A stretch of DNA of 64,000 bases from positions 124,001 through 188,000 of the forward strand of contig CAWINI010000001.1 of NCBI GenBank assembly GCA_963837395.1, read 5' to 3'. A program made the translations under genes and the position numbers. This document shows, in pieces, positions 1-8,654 of the stretch. The first letter of the stretch is position 1; every line of letters begins with the position of its first letter. This DNA is from CAVZQN01 sp963837395 (lineage in GTDB: Bacteria; Acidobacteriota; HRBIN11; JAKEFK01). The notes under the pieces are model-generated. The model was not told where the DNA came from and searched no databases. It saw only the letters and a program-made list of their open reading frames with translations.

Positions 1-967
1 CTTTGACTTTGTCGCTCGAATTTCGGAACCCGGCATTTCCCGCCATTTTGCCAAGCCCTTCGGCAAGTTGTGCATCATCCGGACGAGTCTTCAGTGCATC
101 CAACATCTTTTTCTGATGATCATTCGAAAGTTGATCGAAGCCCTTGGATGTTGCAAGCTTTGTAAGGTTATCGATTTTTGCAGGATCACCCGCATAACCA
201 GATACTTGATTTAATACTTCAGTCTTCGTTGCGTCGTTCAAATTTCTAAAGGTTGAATCGTTCGCAAGTGTACCCAATTGTGATGTCAACTTCGTATCAT
301 CTGGATGTGCTTTCTGGATATCCAACATTTGTTGTTGATGTGCAGTTGAAAGCTTGCCAAGCCCAGGACTGGTCGCAAAGTTTCTAAGGTTTTCTACTTT
401 GCCGCTATCCTTACCATAATCGGTCATCAGTTTTCGAGTTTGATCCTTAATTCCATTGTCCAGTTGTTTGAAATTGGAATCGTTTTCCATCAGAACGCGA
501 TTCTGAGTTTGAATTCCGGCCTGACCATCCTTCTGCAAACCATTTGCTTCCTGAAATTCTTTAACTGCTTTTTCAGTTTTCGGTCCGAAGTAGCCGTCTT
601 CTTTAATGGCTGGTTTACCATTGTCAGCACGCCACTGATTTACTTGCTTTTGAAGGTCTTCAACTTCCGGCTTTGGATCCTTCTGATTATCATTGCGTTT
701 TAATACATCAGCAGTAGGAAGTGTCGATGTCGGCGCATCAGCGGGTTTAAAATCCGCAAACTGAGCAGCACGCGACATTCCTAATAATGCGAGATCACCA
801 AGTTTCGAAGCCTGTGATTTTTGATCTACAGCAGGAGCAGGAGCAGGACTATCCGGAGGTGGAGTCGATGATGTTGTTGTAGTTGTCTGCTTCGAAGTTT
901 CTACATTGTCTGTTGAGTTAGTTTGCGGAGGTGGAGACGGTGAACCACTTCCAATTTTATCAACCAT
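1..967 (-). CDS. Peptidoglycan-binding repeat protein, partial (C terminus outside window)
   Basis: The open frame starts at ATG 967 and runs off the window edge, giving 322 visible residues. The start is set by a strong GGAGG seven bases upstream. Residues 4-50 are Ser/Thr/Pro-rich and look disordered, with no signal peptide. Residues about 98-160 match a PG_binding_1 fold (DGYFGPKTEKAVKEFQ core). After this come tandem repeats of about 74 residues: repeat 1 at 162-235 (starts NDSNFKQL), repeat 2 at 236-308 (starts NDSTFRNL), and a third beginning at 309. Each repeat has a conserved LxxLxxDHQxMLD-like helix and a HPDD or RPDD turn. The likely role is cell-wall binding or an exported effector; this is inference. 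It resembles other proteins in this window that start with a short N terminus and a disordered leader. Confidence 0.85.
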   Translation of the reverse strand, partial: MVDKIGSGSPSPPPQTNSTDNVETSKQTTTTTSSTPPPDSPAPAPAVDQKSQASKLGDLALLGMSRAAQFADFKPADAPTSTLPTADVLKRNDNQKDPKPEVEDLQKQVNQWRADNGKPAIKEDGYFGPKTEKAVKEFQEANGLQKDGQAGIQTQNRVLMENDSNFKQLDNGIKDQTRKLMTDYGKDSGKVENLRNFATSPGLGKLSTAHQQQMLDIQKAHPDDTKLTSQLGTLANDSTFRNLNDATKTEVLNQVSGYAGDPAKIDNLTKLATSKGFDQLSNDHQKKMLDALKTRPDDAQLAEGLGKMAGNAGFRNSSDKVK

Positions 968-1050
968 GATTTACCTCCAAAAGGGATGATCGGGGTTTAA
1001 TCAAGTGCACTGTAACTTATCGGAGGAATGTGCGAAAAAGGTGCTAAAAG

Positions 1051-1983
1051 TTACGGTGTTATTTTTACTACATAACCATCACCGGTTCCAGTAGGTTTCT
1101 TTTTCGGAGCATTTGGTGTCGTTGGAAATTGTTTCGATTCGGTTGATCCTGCAACCAAAATATTTCCAGCATTATCCACAGCTACGCCAAGCGCGAAGTC
1201 AGATCCTGAAGCACCAAGATAGGAATAAAACGTTGTTTGGAATGTCTGCGGTGCAAGTGCAAGGATAAAACCATCCCAGGAACCCTTATTTGTACCTTGA
1301 ACTGCATTCACCACCGGTAAGTTCTTGATCAAAGTATCACCTACCATGTAAATGGTTCCATCTTTTCCAACAGCAATATCATTTACAAAATACGCTCCCG
1401 GACCGTTGCCTCCGAAATTTACAGCGGATATGCGGTTCAGATCTTGATCAAGAAAAGTCAAAGAGCCGTTTTCACTGCAGCTCGTGGCAGGAGGTTGTGG
1501 TTGGCAGGAACTTGCTAACACAATTGAAGCGCTAGCATTTGGATTTGATGCGTCCAATGATGCAGCGGCTCCAATAGGTCGATTCAATTCAAGTTCAAGA
1601 GCAAACTTGATCAGATCCGCACGGTCAAGGAATATTCCCAGCGCAAAAACGTTCGCTATGAACTGATGAATCAGGTCGTCTGGTTGTTGTTTGTTTAGTC
1701 CGGAGCTCTTTGGTTTCAGGTGAGCAATAAAAGGTTCAGCGTTAGAATCTGCTATCATTGTCAAAACATACAAATCACCGCGGGCGGGATTCAGAGCAAG
1801 AGACGTAATCTCATCCGCTCCTTTTTGGCCAACATATGTTGTCATTACTTGTTCAAATTGAACGGAATGAATAATTGCTAAGAAGCCGTCCTGACGGCCT
1901 CCACCATATTGGTTTTGAGTGGCATTTTTTCTTGGAAAGTTGCGAGAATCAGTCGTGCCAAAAATATAAAGCCCATTCGTCAT
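1051..1983 (-). CDS. SBBP beta-propeller protein, C-terminal fragment (frameshift)
   Basis: This frame continues the repeat pattern of the fragment at 1980-3116 and is almost certainly the same gene. It carries SBBP-type blades such as GLYIFGTTDSRNFP, GTIYMVGDTLIKNLPVVN and GNILVAGSTESKQFPTTP. The upstream frame ends in KGPR-stop at the exact point where a blade should continue, and adding one base in the AAAAGGCCC stretch near 1984-1996 restores GKGPKMTNGLYIFGTTDS. The apparent ATG at 1983 therefore need not be a real start. The middle of the fragment (about residues 85-150) is non-repetitive and Cys-containing, and may be an insert between blades. The product would be secreted and is of unknown ligand. 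Confidence 0.75.
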   Translation of the reverse strand: MTNGLYIFGTTDSRNFPRKNATQNQYGGGRQDGFLAIIHSVQFEQVMTTYVGQKGADEITSLALNPARGDLYVLTMIADSNAEPFIAHLKPKSSGLNKQQPDDLIHQFIANVFALGIFLDRADLIKFALELELNRPIGAAASLDASNPNASASIVLASSCQPQPPATSCSENGSLTFLDQDLNRISAVNFGGNGPGAYFVNDIAVGKDGTIYMVGDTLIKNLPVVNAVQGTNKGSWDGFILALAPQTFQTTFYSYLGASGSDFALGVAVDNAGNILVAGSTESKQFPTTPNAPKKKPTGTGDGYVVKITP

Positions 1984-3116
1984 CTTGGGCCTTTTCCCAA
2001 CCTAACACCATTCACCGCATCTCGGCCGCTGCCACCGATGAAACTCGATTTCATGATCGTGCCATTTGCAGCAAGCTTCACAATGTAACCATCACCGTTT
2101 CCTCCATAATTTGATTGAAAAGCACCAACTCTTGGAAAATCAGCCGACGTGGTGCTGCCACCAACGAAAGATATTCCAGCTGGCGTCACGGCGATTGCTC
2201 GCGCATCTTCACCAGAATTTCCAATCAAAAATGTTGTCCACACCAATGCACCAGTTGTACTGAACTTACTCACATATCCATCACCAAATCCTGGAATTCG
2301 TGTATTTGCTTCCGTGTAACCAACAACATAAAAATTCCCTTTGGCATCAACAGCAACATCACTTGCTGAATCAAACGTGTTTCCGCCAAGCAATGTTGCA
2401 AATGAAATTTTTGGATCGATTACCAGAGTCTTATTTGGATCAATGACTCCAAGTTGAAACTCAATTTGATCTTCAACCAGTTTGTAATTTGATTCGATCT
2501 CTGATCTTCCTTTACAACTTCCTGATTCGTAGGCTTCACATTGAAATGCCACCGGAGCTAGCATTTTGAACTCTTTGCCCTGAATCGATGCAATCAAATT
2601 ACCATCGGCATCAATTTGGGTTTGATCCGCGCCTTTCAAAGTCACGTTAATGTGCGAGATGTCAGATCCGGGCGCAGCAACGAAGTCAAACTCCACTGCG
2701 CCTTGATCTTCGTAAAACATCCAATCGATTCCTGGATAAACATCCTTATATATAACAGCGTCAAACGCAGGAACATCGGTTTTCCAGTTTAATGGATTAT
2801 CGCCGATGTAATAATTGATCGTTGATTTTGCCACGCCAAAACTTTTGATAACAGGATTCGGACTGGAATCCTTTAGAGAGATTTGCAGTTGTGATCTTAT
2901 ACCGTTTTCATTCTTGAAATCGAACTCAGCGGCGGTCGAATATAGCAGTGTTTTATAAGCTGAACCTCGCCCAAAATATTTTATTGATAGATCTTCTTGC
3001 CCAATATTTTGTTCAAACAAAATCGGAGCTTGCATTCGCCGCTGTGAAGTTGGTGCAGAGAACGCGAAGCTGCAAATAGATAGAATAAGGATAGAAATAG
3101 TTATGATGGATTTCAT
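1980..3116 (-). CDS. SBBP beta-propeller protein, N-terminal fragment (DUF7948-like)
   Basis: The protein begins with a clear signal peptide (MKSIITISILILSICSFAFS). Residues about 30-250 resemble the N-terminal domain found ahead of SBBP repeats in many secreted bacterial proteins (ENIGQEDLSIKYFGRG, NYYIGDNPLNWKTDVPAFDAVIYKDVYPGIDWMFYE segments, VEFDFVAAPGSD). SBBP repeats follow from about residue 265 (SDVAVDAKGNFYVVGYT). The frame breaks near 1983 and continues in the fragment at 1051-1983, for a total of about 690 residues if joined. A signal peptide and propeller indicate an extracellular or outer-surface protein; ligand and role are unknown. The break is a single-base indel and may be a sequencing error. 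Confidence 0.8.
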   Translation of the reverse strand: MKSIITISILILSICSFAFSAPTSQRRMQAPILFEQNIGQEDLSIKYFGRGSAYKTLLYSTAAEFDFKNENGIRSQLQISLKDSSPNPVIKSFGVAKSTINYYIGDNPLNWKTDVPAFDAVIYKDVYPGIDWMFYEDQGAVEFDFVAAPGSDISHINVTLKGADQTQIDADGNLIASIQGKEFKMLAPVAFQCEAYESGSCKGRSEIESNYKLVEDQIEFQLGVIDPNKTLVIDPKISFATLLGGNTFDSASDVAVDAKGNFYVVGYTEANTRIPGFGDGYVSKFSTTGALVWTTFLIGNSGEDARAIAVTPAGISFVGGSTTSADFPRVGAFQSNYGGNGDGYIVKLAANGTIMKSSFIGGSGRDAVNGVRLGKGPR

Positions 3117-3174
3117 GGATTCACTCCCTCTCTCGTAGAAAATTGTAACCTATGTTTTGGGAATTTAGATCAGC

Positions 3175-3894
3175 ATGATTGAAGAAAAACAAAAAATTCG
3201 TGAGGAGATCTGGAAGCTGCTTGAACAAAAGAAAGCTTCACGCTTTCCAGGTGCTCGGGGACGCATTCCGAATTTTGTAGGTTCTGAAAGCTGCGCACGT
3301 TGGCTGAAAGATTTACCGGAATGGCAAAATGCAAAAGTAATTAAATCAAATCCTGACTCACCCCAGCGACAAATTCGATACCAGGCTTTGAAGGAAGGCA
3401 AAATCGTTTATATGGCCGTACCCCGTCTAGCTTCACTGAAGCCGTTTGTGGAATTGAATCCGGAAAAATTAAAAGAGCATCTGTATGAGGCATCCAGTAT
3501 TAAAGGAGCTTCCAAATTTGGCAAGTTAGTCACGCTTGATCAAATGCGATCCATCGATCTCGTTGTTTGTGGTTCGGTCGCTGTGAATAAGAATGGCGAA
3601 AGGATCGGTAAAGGTGAAGGCTATTCGGAATTGGAGTTTGCATTAGCTGTTGAAGCAGGGAAATTAAAACGGAATGTGCCGGTGATTACATCCGTTCATC
3701 CATTGCAATTGATTAGCGATTGTATCGATCGAAAGAGGCATGATTTTACGGTGGATATCATATTAACTCCTGATGAGATCTTGCGATGTCCTCCTGATCG
3801 AAAACGTCCGAAAGGAATTTACTGGAAAGATTTGACGAAGCAAAAGATCGAAGAAATTCCTGCACTCAAGAAAATCATTCCGAAATCTGTTTGA
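3175..3894 (+). CDS. 5-formyltetrahydrofolate cyclo-ligase-like protein (MTHFSD type)
   Basis: The 239-residue product belongs to the 5-FCL/MTHFS superfamily, more like the MTHFSD subgroup than the short housekeeping enzyme. Supporting segments are the N-terminal helix with KIREEIWKLLEQKKASRFPGARGRIPNF, the substrate strand IDLVVCGSVAVNKNGERIGKGEGYSELE at about 138-165, and the VDIILTPDEILRC strand near the C terminus. The glycine-rich GKGEGY loop corresponds to the nucleotide-binding GxGxGxYD loop of MTHFS. In the family the reaction is ATP-dependent cyclisation of 5-formyl-THF; for this subgroup the substrate is less certain. It is divergent from the SBBP gene and only 57 bases ahead of the next operon, from which it is separated by a candidate promoter. 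Confidence 0.8.
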   Translation: MIEEKQKIREEIWKLLEQKKASRFPGARGRIPNFVGSESCARWLKDLPEWQNAKVIKSNPDSPQRQIRYQALKEGKIVYMAVPRLASLKPFVELNPEKLKEHLYEASSIKGASKFGKLVTLDQMRSIDLVVCGSVAVNKNGERIGKGEGYSELEFALAVEAGKLKRNVPVITSVHPLQLISDCIDRKRHDFTVDIILTPDEILRCPPDRKRPKGIYWKDLTKQKIEEIPALKKIIPKSV

Positions 3895-3902
3895 TAGTTG
3901 AG

Positions 3903-3931
3903 TTAAGATTCGTCAAATAAGTTGTTATACT
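3903..3931 (+). promoter_or_regulatory. Candidate sigma-70 promoter of the RiPP-like operon
   Basis: TTAAGA at 3903-3908 and TATACT at 3926-3931 are separated by 17 bases. They match the -35 and -10 consensus at 4/6 and 5/6 positions. They lie 20 bases upstream of the ATG at 3952, which has a GGAG about 9 bases before it. This is pattern matching only. Confidence 0.35.
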
Positions 3932-3951
3932 GACCCAAACGGGAGTAAACC

Positions 3952-4425
3952 ATGACAAAAATCAACAATACTGGCGGTGGTCCCAGACCAACCACTGGCC
4001 CAAGTTCATCAGAACCAATCAAAGATACAAGCAAAGCAAATGACACTTCCCAAAGCTCGGCTGCTGAAACTTCTACTTCACCAAGTCCTGCAACAGGTGA
4101 CAAATATGCAGCCGGTGATTTGCATGCTAGAGGCGAAAAGGTAAAGTCGGGTCTGGATGCGGAACTCGCGGCAAAGGCAGCGAAAGGCCAGCAAACTTTT
4201 GCTCCTCCTTATGTTCCGGTAGGTCCAGTAGTAATGGGAGACAATATAGGTGTTCCGGGACAAACTCCTGAAACCAGGCAAATGAATCTGAAGCCTGACC
4301 AGTTCAAGATTAATAATCAAGGGAATTTGGTGATCACTAACGAAAAACTGATCGAATATTTCAAACAATTGAAAGCAAGCGGTCAGGAGATTTTGTTAGG
4401 AATCACACCCAAAAAACCAGAATGA
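3952..4425 (+). CDS. Candidate RiPP precursor or substrate protein, Ser/Thr/Pro-rich leader
   Basis: The 157-residue protein has no recognisable domain or signal peptide. Residues 5-48 are rich in Thr, Ser, Pro and Gly and look disordered. Residues about 54-78 are Ala/Lys-rich and probably helical. Residues about 80-104 are hydrophobic and Pro/Val-rich (FAPPYVPVGPVVMGDNIGVP). The C-terminal 45 residues form an ordered-looking segment (FKINNQGNLVITNEKLIEYFKQL, ILLGITPKKPE). Its stop codon overlaps the start of the radical SAM gene (ATGA at 4422-4425), so the two are translationally coupled. Position and coupling make it the best precursor candidate for that enzyme. It lacks a Nif11 or nitrile-hydratase-type leader, so it could instead be a carrier or accessory protein. 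Confidence 0.55.
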   Translation: MTKINNTGGGPRPTTGPSSSEPIKDTSKANDTSQSSAAETSTSPSPATGDKYAAGDLHARGEKVKSGLDAELAAKAAKGQQTFAPPYVPVGPVVMGDNIGVPGQTPETRQMNLKPDQFKINNQGNLVITNEKLIEYFKQLKASGQEILLGITPKKPE

Positions 4426-6413
4426 ACAAAGTAAAAACCAGCGACAAACCGGAAGTAATCCTGGTTAACATGCCGTTCCATGGATATCTGCCTTCCCTTG
4501 GATTGAGTTTGCTGAAGAGCTGTCTCACTGACAACAACATTTCCAGCAAAGTATTGTATTTCGGTCTCAACTTTGCTGAAAAGATCGGACGTGATCTTTA
4601 TCATGTCCTTGCAAACGGTTATCCGCGTCCGATGGATCTTCTTGGCGAATGGATCTTCTCAAAATCTCTCTTTGATTACGAAAACTCTAATTATGTCGAA
4701 GAAGTTCTGGTTCGGCGTTCAAAAATCTACTCGGACATCGTTGATCATACAATTCAAGTCCCTGAACGTTTGTTTGAAAAAATCCGGGAGTATCAATCAA
4801 TGGCTCCTGAATTTGTTGCCGAATGTGCGGATGAAATTCTGAGATATGCCCCCAGAGTTGTTGGAATCGGCAGCGTATTTCATCAACAGATGTCCTCATT
4901 GGCTCTGGCAAAACGGATCAAGATTTGTTCACCGGAGACTTTGGTTATTCTTGGCGGAGGAAATTGTGAAGGAGTGATGGGTGCGGAAATGGCGCGACAA
5001 TTTCCTTTTCTTGATGCAGTCGTTTCCGGTGAAGCAGAAATCATTTTCCCGGAAATGGTGCAACGTCATTTGCGAAATGAAAGTATCACTAATTTGAAAG
5101 GCGTGTATACAAAGGAGAATGTTTCAGCCGCATTTGATTCAAATCAGTTTCCGAGCGCTGAAAAATTTCAGAATCTCGATGATCTTCCCTTTCCGGATTT
5201 TGATGATTTTTTCGATCAACGCGAAGGAAGCAATCTAGATTTCGGACGTCAGGGCCTGTTTGAATCATCCCGTGGTTGCTGGTGGGGCGAACGAAGTCAT
5301 TGTACTTTTTGTGGAATCAGCAATGAAACAATGGGCTATCGCAGCAAATCACCTCAACGTGCATTCGAAGAAATTACCTATCTCTCAGAAAAGTACAACA
5401 GCAGAAAGGTTCATGTCGTTGATTGCATCCTGGATATGAAGTATTTCAAAGATTTTCTTCCGAAGCTTGCTGAACGCGAAACAAAGCTGGACATTTTTTA
5501 CGAAGTGAAAGCGAATTTGAAAAAAGATCAGCTTCGTTTGTTATTCGATGCCGGAGTGACAGTCATTCAGCCGGGGATAGAAAGTTTTAGAAATTCACTT
5601 TTGCAGCTGATGGGAAAAGGCGTAACCGCGTTTCAAAACATTCAGCTTCTGAAGTGGTGCAAAGAGATGGGCGTCACAGTGTCATGGAACATTTTGTGGG
5701 GATTTCCGGGAGAAGATCCGCAGGAGTATCATCGAATGACTGAACTGATCCCGTATCTGACTCATTTACCCGCGCCGCAAGCAGCGTGCAGAATTCGCCT
5801 CGATCGCTTTAGTCCGAACTACGAACAGGCCAAACAATTTGGAATCACAAAAGTAAAACCTCATCCCGCATACTTTTATCTTTATCCTTTTTCTCCGGAA
5901 GTTGTTTCCAATCTGGCGTATTTCTTTGATTACGATTACTGCGAAGAACGTGATGTAAAAAGCTACACACACGATCTATGGCATGAAGTAAAAAAATGGT
6001 GGGATGCCGGAACTGGTTCGGATTTATTTTATTTAGACAACGGTACTCAACTGCTTATCTGGGATTTGCGGCCTGTGGCCCATCAACCACTCACCGTTCT
6101 TACTGGATTACAAAAAGTCCTTTATGAAAAATGTCAGGCACCGCAAACACTAAATGAACTAAAAAAAGATTCAGCTTCCGAATCCGATATCCAATCACTA
6201 CTGGAGCCGGTTGTGAATCGCGGTCTGATGCTTCACGATCACAAATCATATCTAAGTCTTGCAATTCCTTTAGGTGTTTACCAACCGAAAGATGATGCCT
6301 TGCAAAAATTGTGTGAGATCTTAGAAAAATTCGGCAAGACTGAAGACTTGCAATTTACGATTCCACAAAGCGCCTTTTGTCCGGCACAGGAGCCGGCATC
6401 AGTCGATGTCTGA
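4422..6413 (+). CDS. B12-binding radical SAM RiPP-maturation C-methyltransferase (TIGR03975-like)
   Basis: The 663-residue protein has an N-terminal cobalamin-binding-like Rossmann domain (about 10-230; VILVNMPFHGYLPSLGLSLLK, VVGIGSVF, VILGGGNCEGVMGAEMA). A radical SAM core follows, starting at the SRGCWWGERSHCTFCG motif. The [4Fe-4S] cysteines are C286, C294 and C297, spaced C-x7-C-x2-C, with GYRSKSP just after; this noncanonical spacing and GCWWG signature are typical of the RiPP maturation radical SAM C-methyltransferase family. Later core strands include VTVIQPGIES and VSWNILWGFPGE. The C-terminal 130 residues look like a winged-helix or peptide-binding tail. In the family these enzymes methylate unactivated carbons of ribosomal peptides. 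It overlaps the upstream gene by 4 bases and the downstream methyltransferase by 8 bases. Confidence 0.88.
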   Translation: MNKVKTSDKPEVILVNMPFHGYLPSLGLSLLKSCLTDNNISSKVLYFGLNFAEKIGRDLYHVLANGYPRPMDLLGEWIFSKSLFDYENSNYVEEVLVRRSKIYSDIVDHTIQVPERLFEKIREYQSMAPEFVAECADEILRYAPRVVGIGSVFHQQMSSLALAKRIKICSPETLVILGGGNCEGVMGAEMARQFPFLDAVVSGEAEIIFPEMVQRHLRNESITNLKGVYTKENVSAAFDSNQFPSAEKFQNLDDLPFPDFDDFFDQREGSNLDFGRQGLFESSRGCWWGERSHCTFCGISNETMGYRSKSPQRAFEEITYLSEKYNSRKVHVVDCILDMKYFKDFLPKLAERETKLDIFYEVKANLKKDQLRLLFDAGVTVIQPGIESFRNSLLQLMGKGVTAFQNIQLLKWCKEMGVTVSWNILWGFPGEDPQEYHRMTELIPYLTHLPAPQAACRIRLDRFSPNYEQAKQFGITKVKPHPAYFYLYPFSPEVVSNLAYFFDYDYCEERDVKSYTHDLWHEVKKWWDAGTGSDLFYLDNGTQLLIWDLRPVAHQPLTVLTGLQKVLYEKCQAPQTLNELKKDSASESDIQSLLEPVVNRGLMLHDHKSYLSLAIPLGVYQPKDDALQKLCEILEKFGKTEDLQFTIPQSAFCPAQEPASVDV

Positions 6414-7437
6414 AGATATCGAATATCTGCAGCGCCTCTCAATTTCGCATCTTGCCACACGCATCTTGATGTCCGGCATTCAGATCGGAGTATTTGAAAC
6501 GATCGATGATGAAGGAAAAACCGCAATCGAGATCGCACAAGAAACAGAAAGTTCTGTTCGCGGAATTCGGGTGCTGCTGGATTGCCTGGTTTCATTTCAT
6601 CTGCTGACAAAATCGAATCAACGATACCATCTTGCTCCACTTTCATCGCGCTACCTGAGGAAAAATAGCGCGGAATATATGGGCCACTTATGGGAAGACG
6701 AATCCACCTTAGAACAATGGAATCATTTGAACGATGCGATTCGATCAGGAAAACCGTTACGCAAAAAAGGAACTCCAGCGGAAGAAGCCGCATCGTTTGC
6801 CGGATTAGCTCGCAGTCTTCATGTAGTTCATTCCCAATCCGCTGAAAAAGTGGCTCAGATTCTTGGCGCTGGAGATAGTCATGCAGGAATAAAGGTGTTG
6901 GATGTCGCATGCGGATCAGGAATTTGGGGAATTGCAATTGCAAAAGCAGATCCGCAATCACGCATCGTGGCGCATGATTTGTCTGAAATTTTGGAAATCA
7001 CCAAAGATTATGTGAAAGAAAATCATGTTGAAGAACAATTCAGCTATTTACCCGGAGACTTGAGAGTTTTGGAGTTCGGTGAAGATCGCTATGACCTTGC
7101 GATCCTGGGCAACATTATTCATTTCGAAGGTGAGCCATCTTCACGCGCATTGCTCAAGCGCATTTATCGATCGCTAAAAGACTCAGGAAGAATTGCGATC
7201 ATTGACATTATTCCCCATGAAGATCTCACCGGTCCGCAATCTTCATTGATCATGGCGCTTGCAATGCTGCTGGATACGGAAGACGGCGATCTTTTCACGC
7301 TGTCGGAATATACACAGTGGCTAGAAGAATCAGGATTCGTAAGAATCGAAACTGCCGAAATCGGCTCGCACTCACCGATGATCATTGCGCATAAAGAGTA
7401 CGGACCCGATAGGAATTGCATGGCAGCGGTTATATGA
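6406..7437 (+). CDS. SAM-dependent O-methyltransferase-like protein (Methyltransf_2 type)
   Basis: The 343-residue product has the two-part layout of plant-type and CrtF-like O-methyltransferases. An N-terminal winged-helix dimerisation domain (about 10-85) contains LATRILMSGIQIGVFETI and a helix-turn-helix-like TAIEIAQETESSVRGIRVLLDCL. A Rossmann methyltransferase domain follows, with the SAM motif VLDVACGSGIWGIAIA at about 165-180, an acidic D after IVAHD, and the GRIAIIDII strand. It overlaps the radical SAM gene by 8 bases and is 11 bases ahead of the DUF418 gene. It is probably a second tailoring step on the same product; the substrate is not known. Ordinary small-molecule O-methylation is the alternative. 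Confidence 0.8.
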   Translation: MSEDIEYLQRLSISHLATRILMSGIQIGVFETIDDEGKTAIEIAQETESSVRGIRVLLDCLVSFHLLTKSNQRYHLAPLSSRYLRKNSAEYMGHLWEDESTLEQWNHLNDAIRSGKPLRKKGTPAEEAASFAGLARSLHVVHSQSAEKVAQILGAGDSHAGIKVLDVACGSGIWGIAIAKADPQSRIVAHDLSEILEITKDYVKENHVEEQFSYLPGDLRVLEFGEDRYDLAILGNIIHFEGEPSSRALLKRIYRSLKDSGRIAIIDIIPHEDLTGPQSSLIMALAMLLDTEDGDLFTLSEYTQWLEESGFVRIETAEIGSHSPMIIAHKEYGPDRNCMAAVI

Positions 7438-7448
7438 TGCTGTGAAAG

Positions 7449-8537
7449 ATGCAGCCTGCCTTAAAAAAAGAGCGCTACAAAATCCTCGATGTCATTAGAG
7501 GATTTGCTTTACTCGGAATCATCGTTGCCAATATGGTGCTGTATTCACTTTATCTTGATTTGCCAGCATCAAAAACTCAGAGCCTCGCAACATATTCATC
7601 AGATAAAATTTTCGATTTCCTGGAACTATTTCTTATTGAAGGAAAGTTTTATACGATCTTTTCAGTTCTATTCGGAATTGGTTTTTCAATTCTGCTCACC
7701 AGAGCATCCCGCAAAAGTCTGATCTTTTATCGTTTCTTCTTGCGGCGTGTTTTTCTCTCATATCTAATCGGCCTTGCACATGCGTTTCTGTTCTGGCCTG
7801 ATGACATACTCACATTTTATGCAATTTGTGGAGCACTACTTTTACTTGTTGTCCGGCTGAACAATCGGACACTCCTTGTTCTTGCAACAATCATTTTGTT
7901 ATCGCCAATAGCAATTCATTTAGCTGGCGGCTTTCATCCAAAAATATTTGTAGAAATCAGAAATTCGCTCTTTCAAAGATTTGGATTCAGTAGACAGACG
8001 GTGGTCCAAACATACACAACAGGAACCTACGGTCAAATCGTTCGGTTAAACTTCAGCGAATGGTTTGGGGAATTGAACTATGTGTTTTCCAGCGGAATGA
8101 TGATTTCTATCTTTGGAAAATTCGTGCTGGGTTTCTATTTGGGAAGAAATGAAATTCACACGAAGTTAAATTCATACGCTCCTATAATCCGCAAACTCAT
8201 GCTTTTTGGATTTGCGATTGGCCTTCCTCTGAACTTTGTGTATGCAAAAACGTTTTACGATGAATCAATTATTACAACTGTGACTTACGTAATCGGATTT
8301 ATCCCCTTAAGCATGGCTTATGTTTGTACGATTTGTTTGCTCTGGATGCAGCCCCAATGGCAGAACCGGCTTTTGATTTTTGCTCCTGTCGGCAGAATGG
8401 CCCTAACGAATTACGTTTCACAAAGTGTTATATGCATGTTTATTTTTTATCGAATCGGCTTGGGACTTGGCGGTACTGTCGCCCTACAATCTACATACCG
8501 ATCGGAATCGTGGTTAACTGCATTCAGATTTTCCTAA
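7449..8537 (+). CDS. DUF418 family membrane protein (frameshifted near 8480)
   Basis: The N terminus has the family signature KILDVIRGFALLGIIVANM, then EGKFYTIFSVLFGIGFSILL, RRVFLSYLIGLAHAFLFW and DDILTFYAICGALLL. About eight membrane segments are visible. Near the end GRMALTNYVSQSVICM is typical of DUF418. The frame then leaves the family pattern after GLGLGGTV, and the expected C terminus (IYIPIGIVVNCIQIFLSR, then LWLKHFEFGPLEWLWRTLTYGKR) is in the next frame and ends at 8647. One missing base near 8480, in GTCGCCC, explains this. DUF418 proteins often accompany natural-product genes, and here it closes the RiPP-like operon as a possible exporter or immunity protein; that role is inferred. 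The real gene would be 7449-8647. Confidence 0.82.
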   Translation: MQPALKKERYKILDVIRGFALLGIIVANMVLYSLYLDLPASKTQSLATYSSDKIFDFLELFLIEGKFYTIFSVLFGIGFSILLTRASRKSLIFYRFFLRRVFLSYLIGLAHAFLFWPDDILTFYAICGALLLLVVRLNNRTLLVLATIILLSPIAIHLAGGFHPKIFVEIRNSLFQRFGFSRQTVVQTYTTGTYGQIVRLNFSEWFGELNYVFSSGMMISIFGKFVLGFYLGRNEIHTKLNSYAPIIRKLMLFGFAIGLPLNFVYAKTFYDESIITTVTYVIGFIPLSMAYVCTICLLWMQPQWQNRLLIFAPVGRMALTNYVSQSVICMFIFYRIGLGLGGTVALQSTYRSESWLTAFRFS

Positions 8538-8654
8538 GCCGTCTCTGGTTGAAGCATTTTGAATTCGGACCGCTTGAGTGGCTGTGGCGAACGCTAACCT
8601 ACGGCAAACGATTTCAGTTAAGGACCAGAGCAGGCGCTTCAACATAAGCAAGAT

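Noticed and set aside
6278..6961. A 227-codon minus-strand frame
   Set aside because: It is antisense to the radical SAM and methyltransferase genes, which have strong family motifs.
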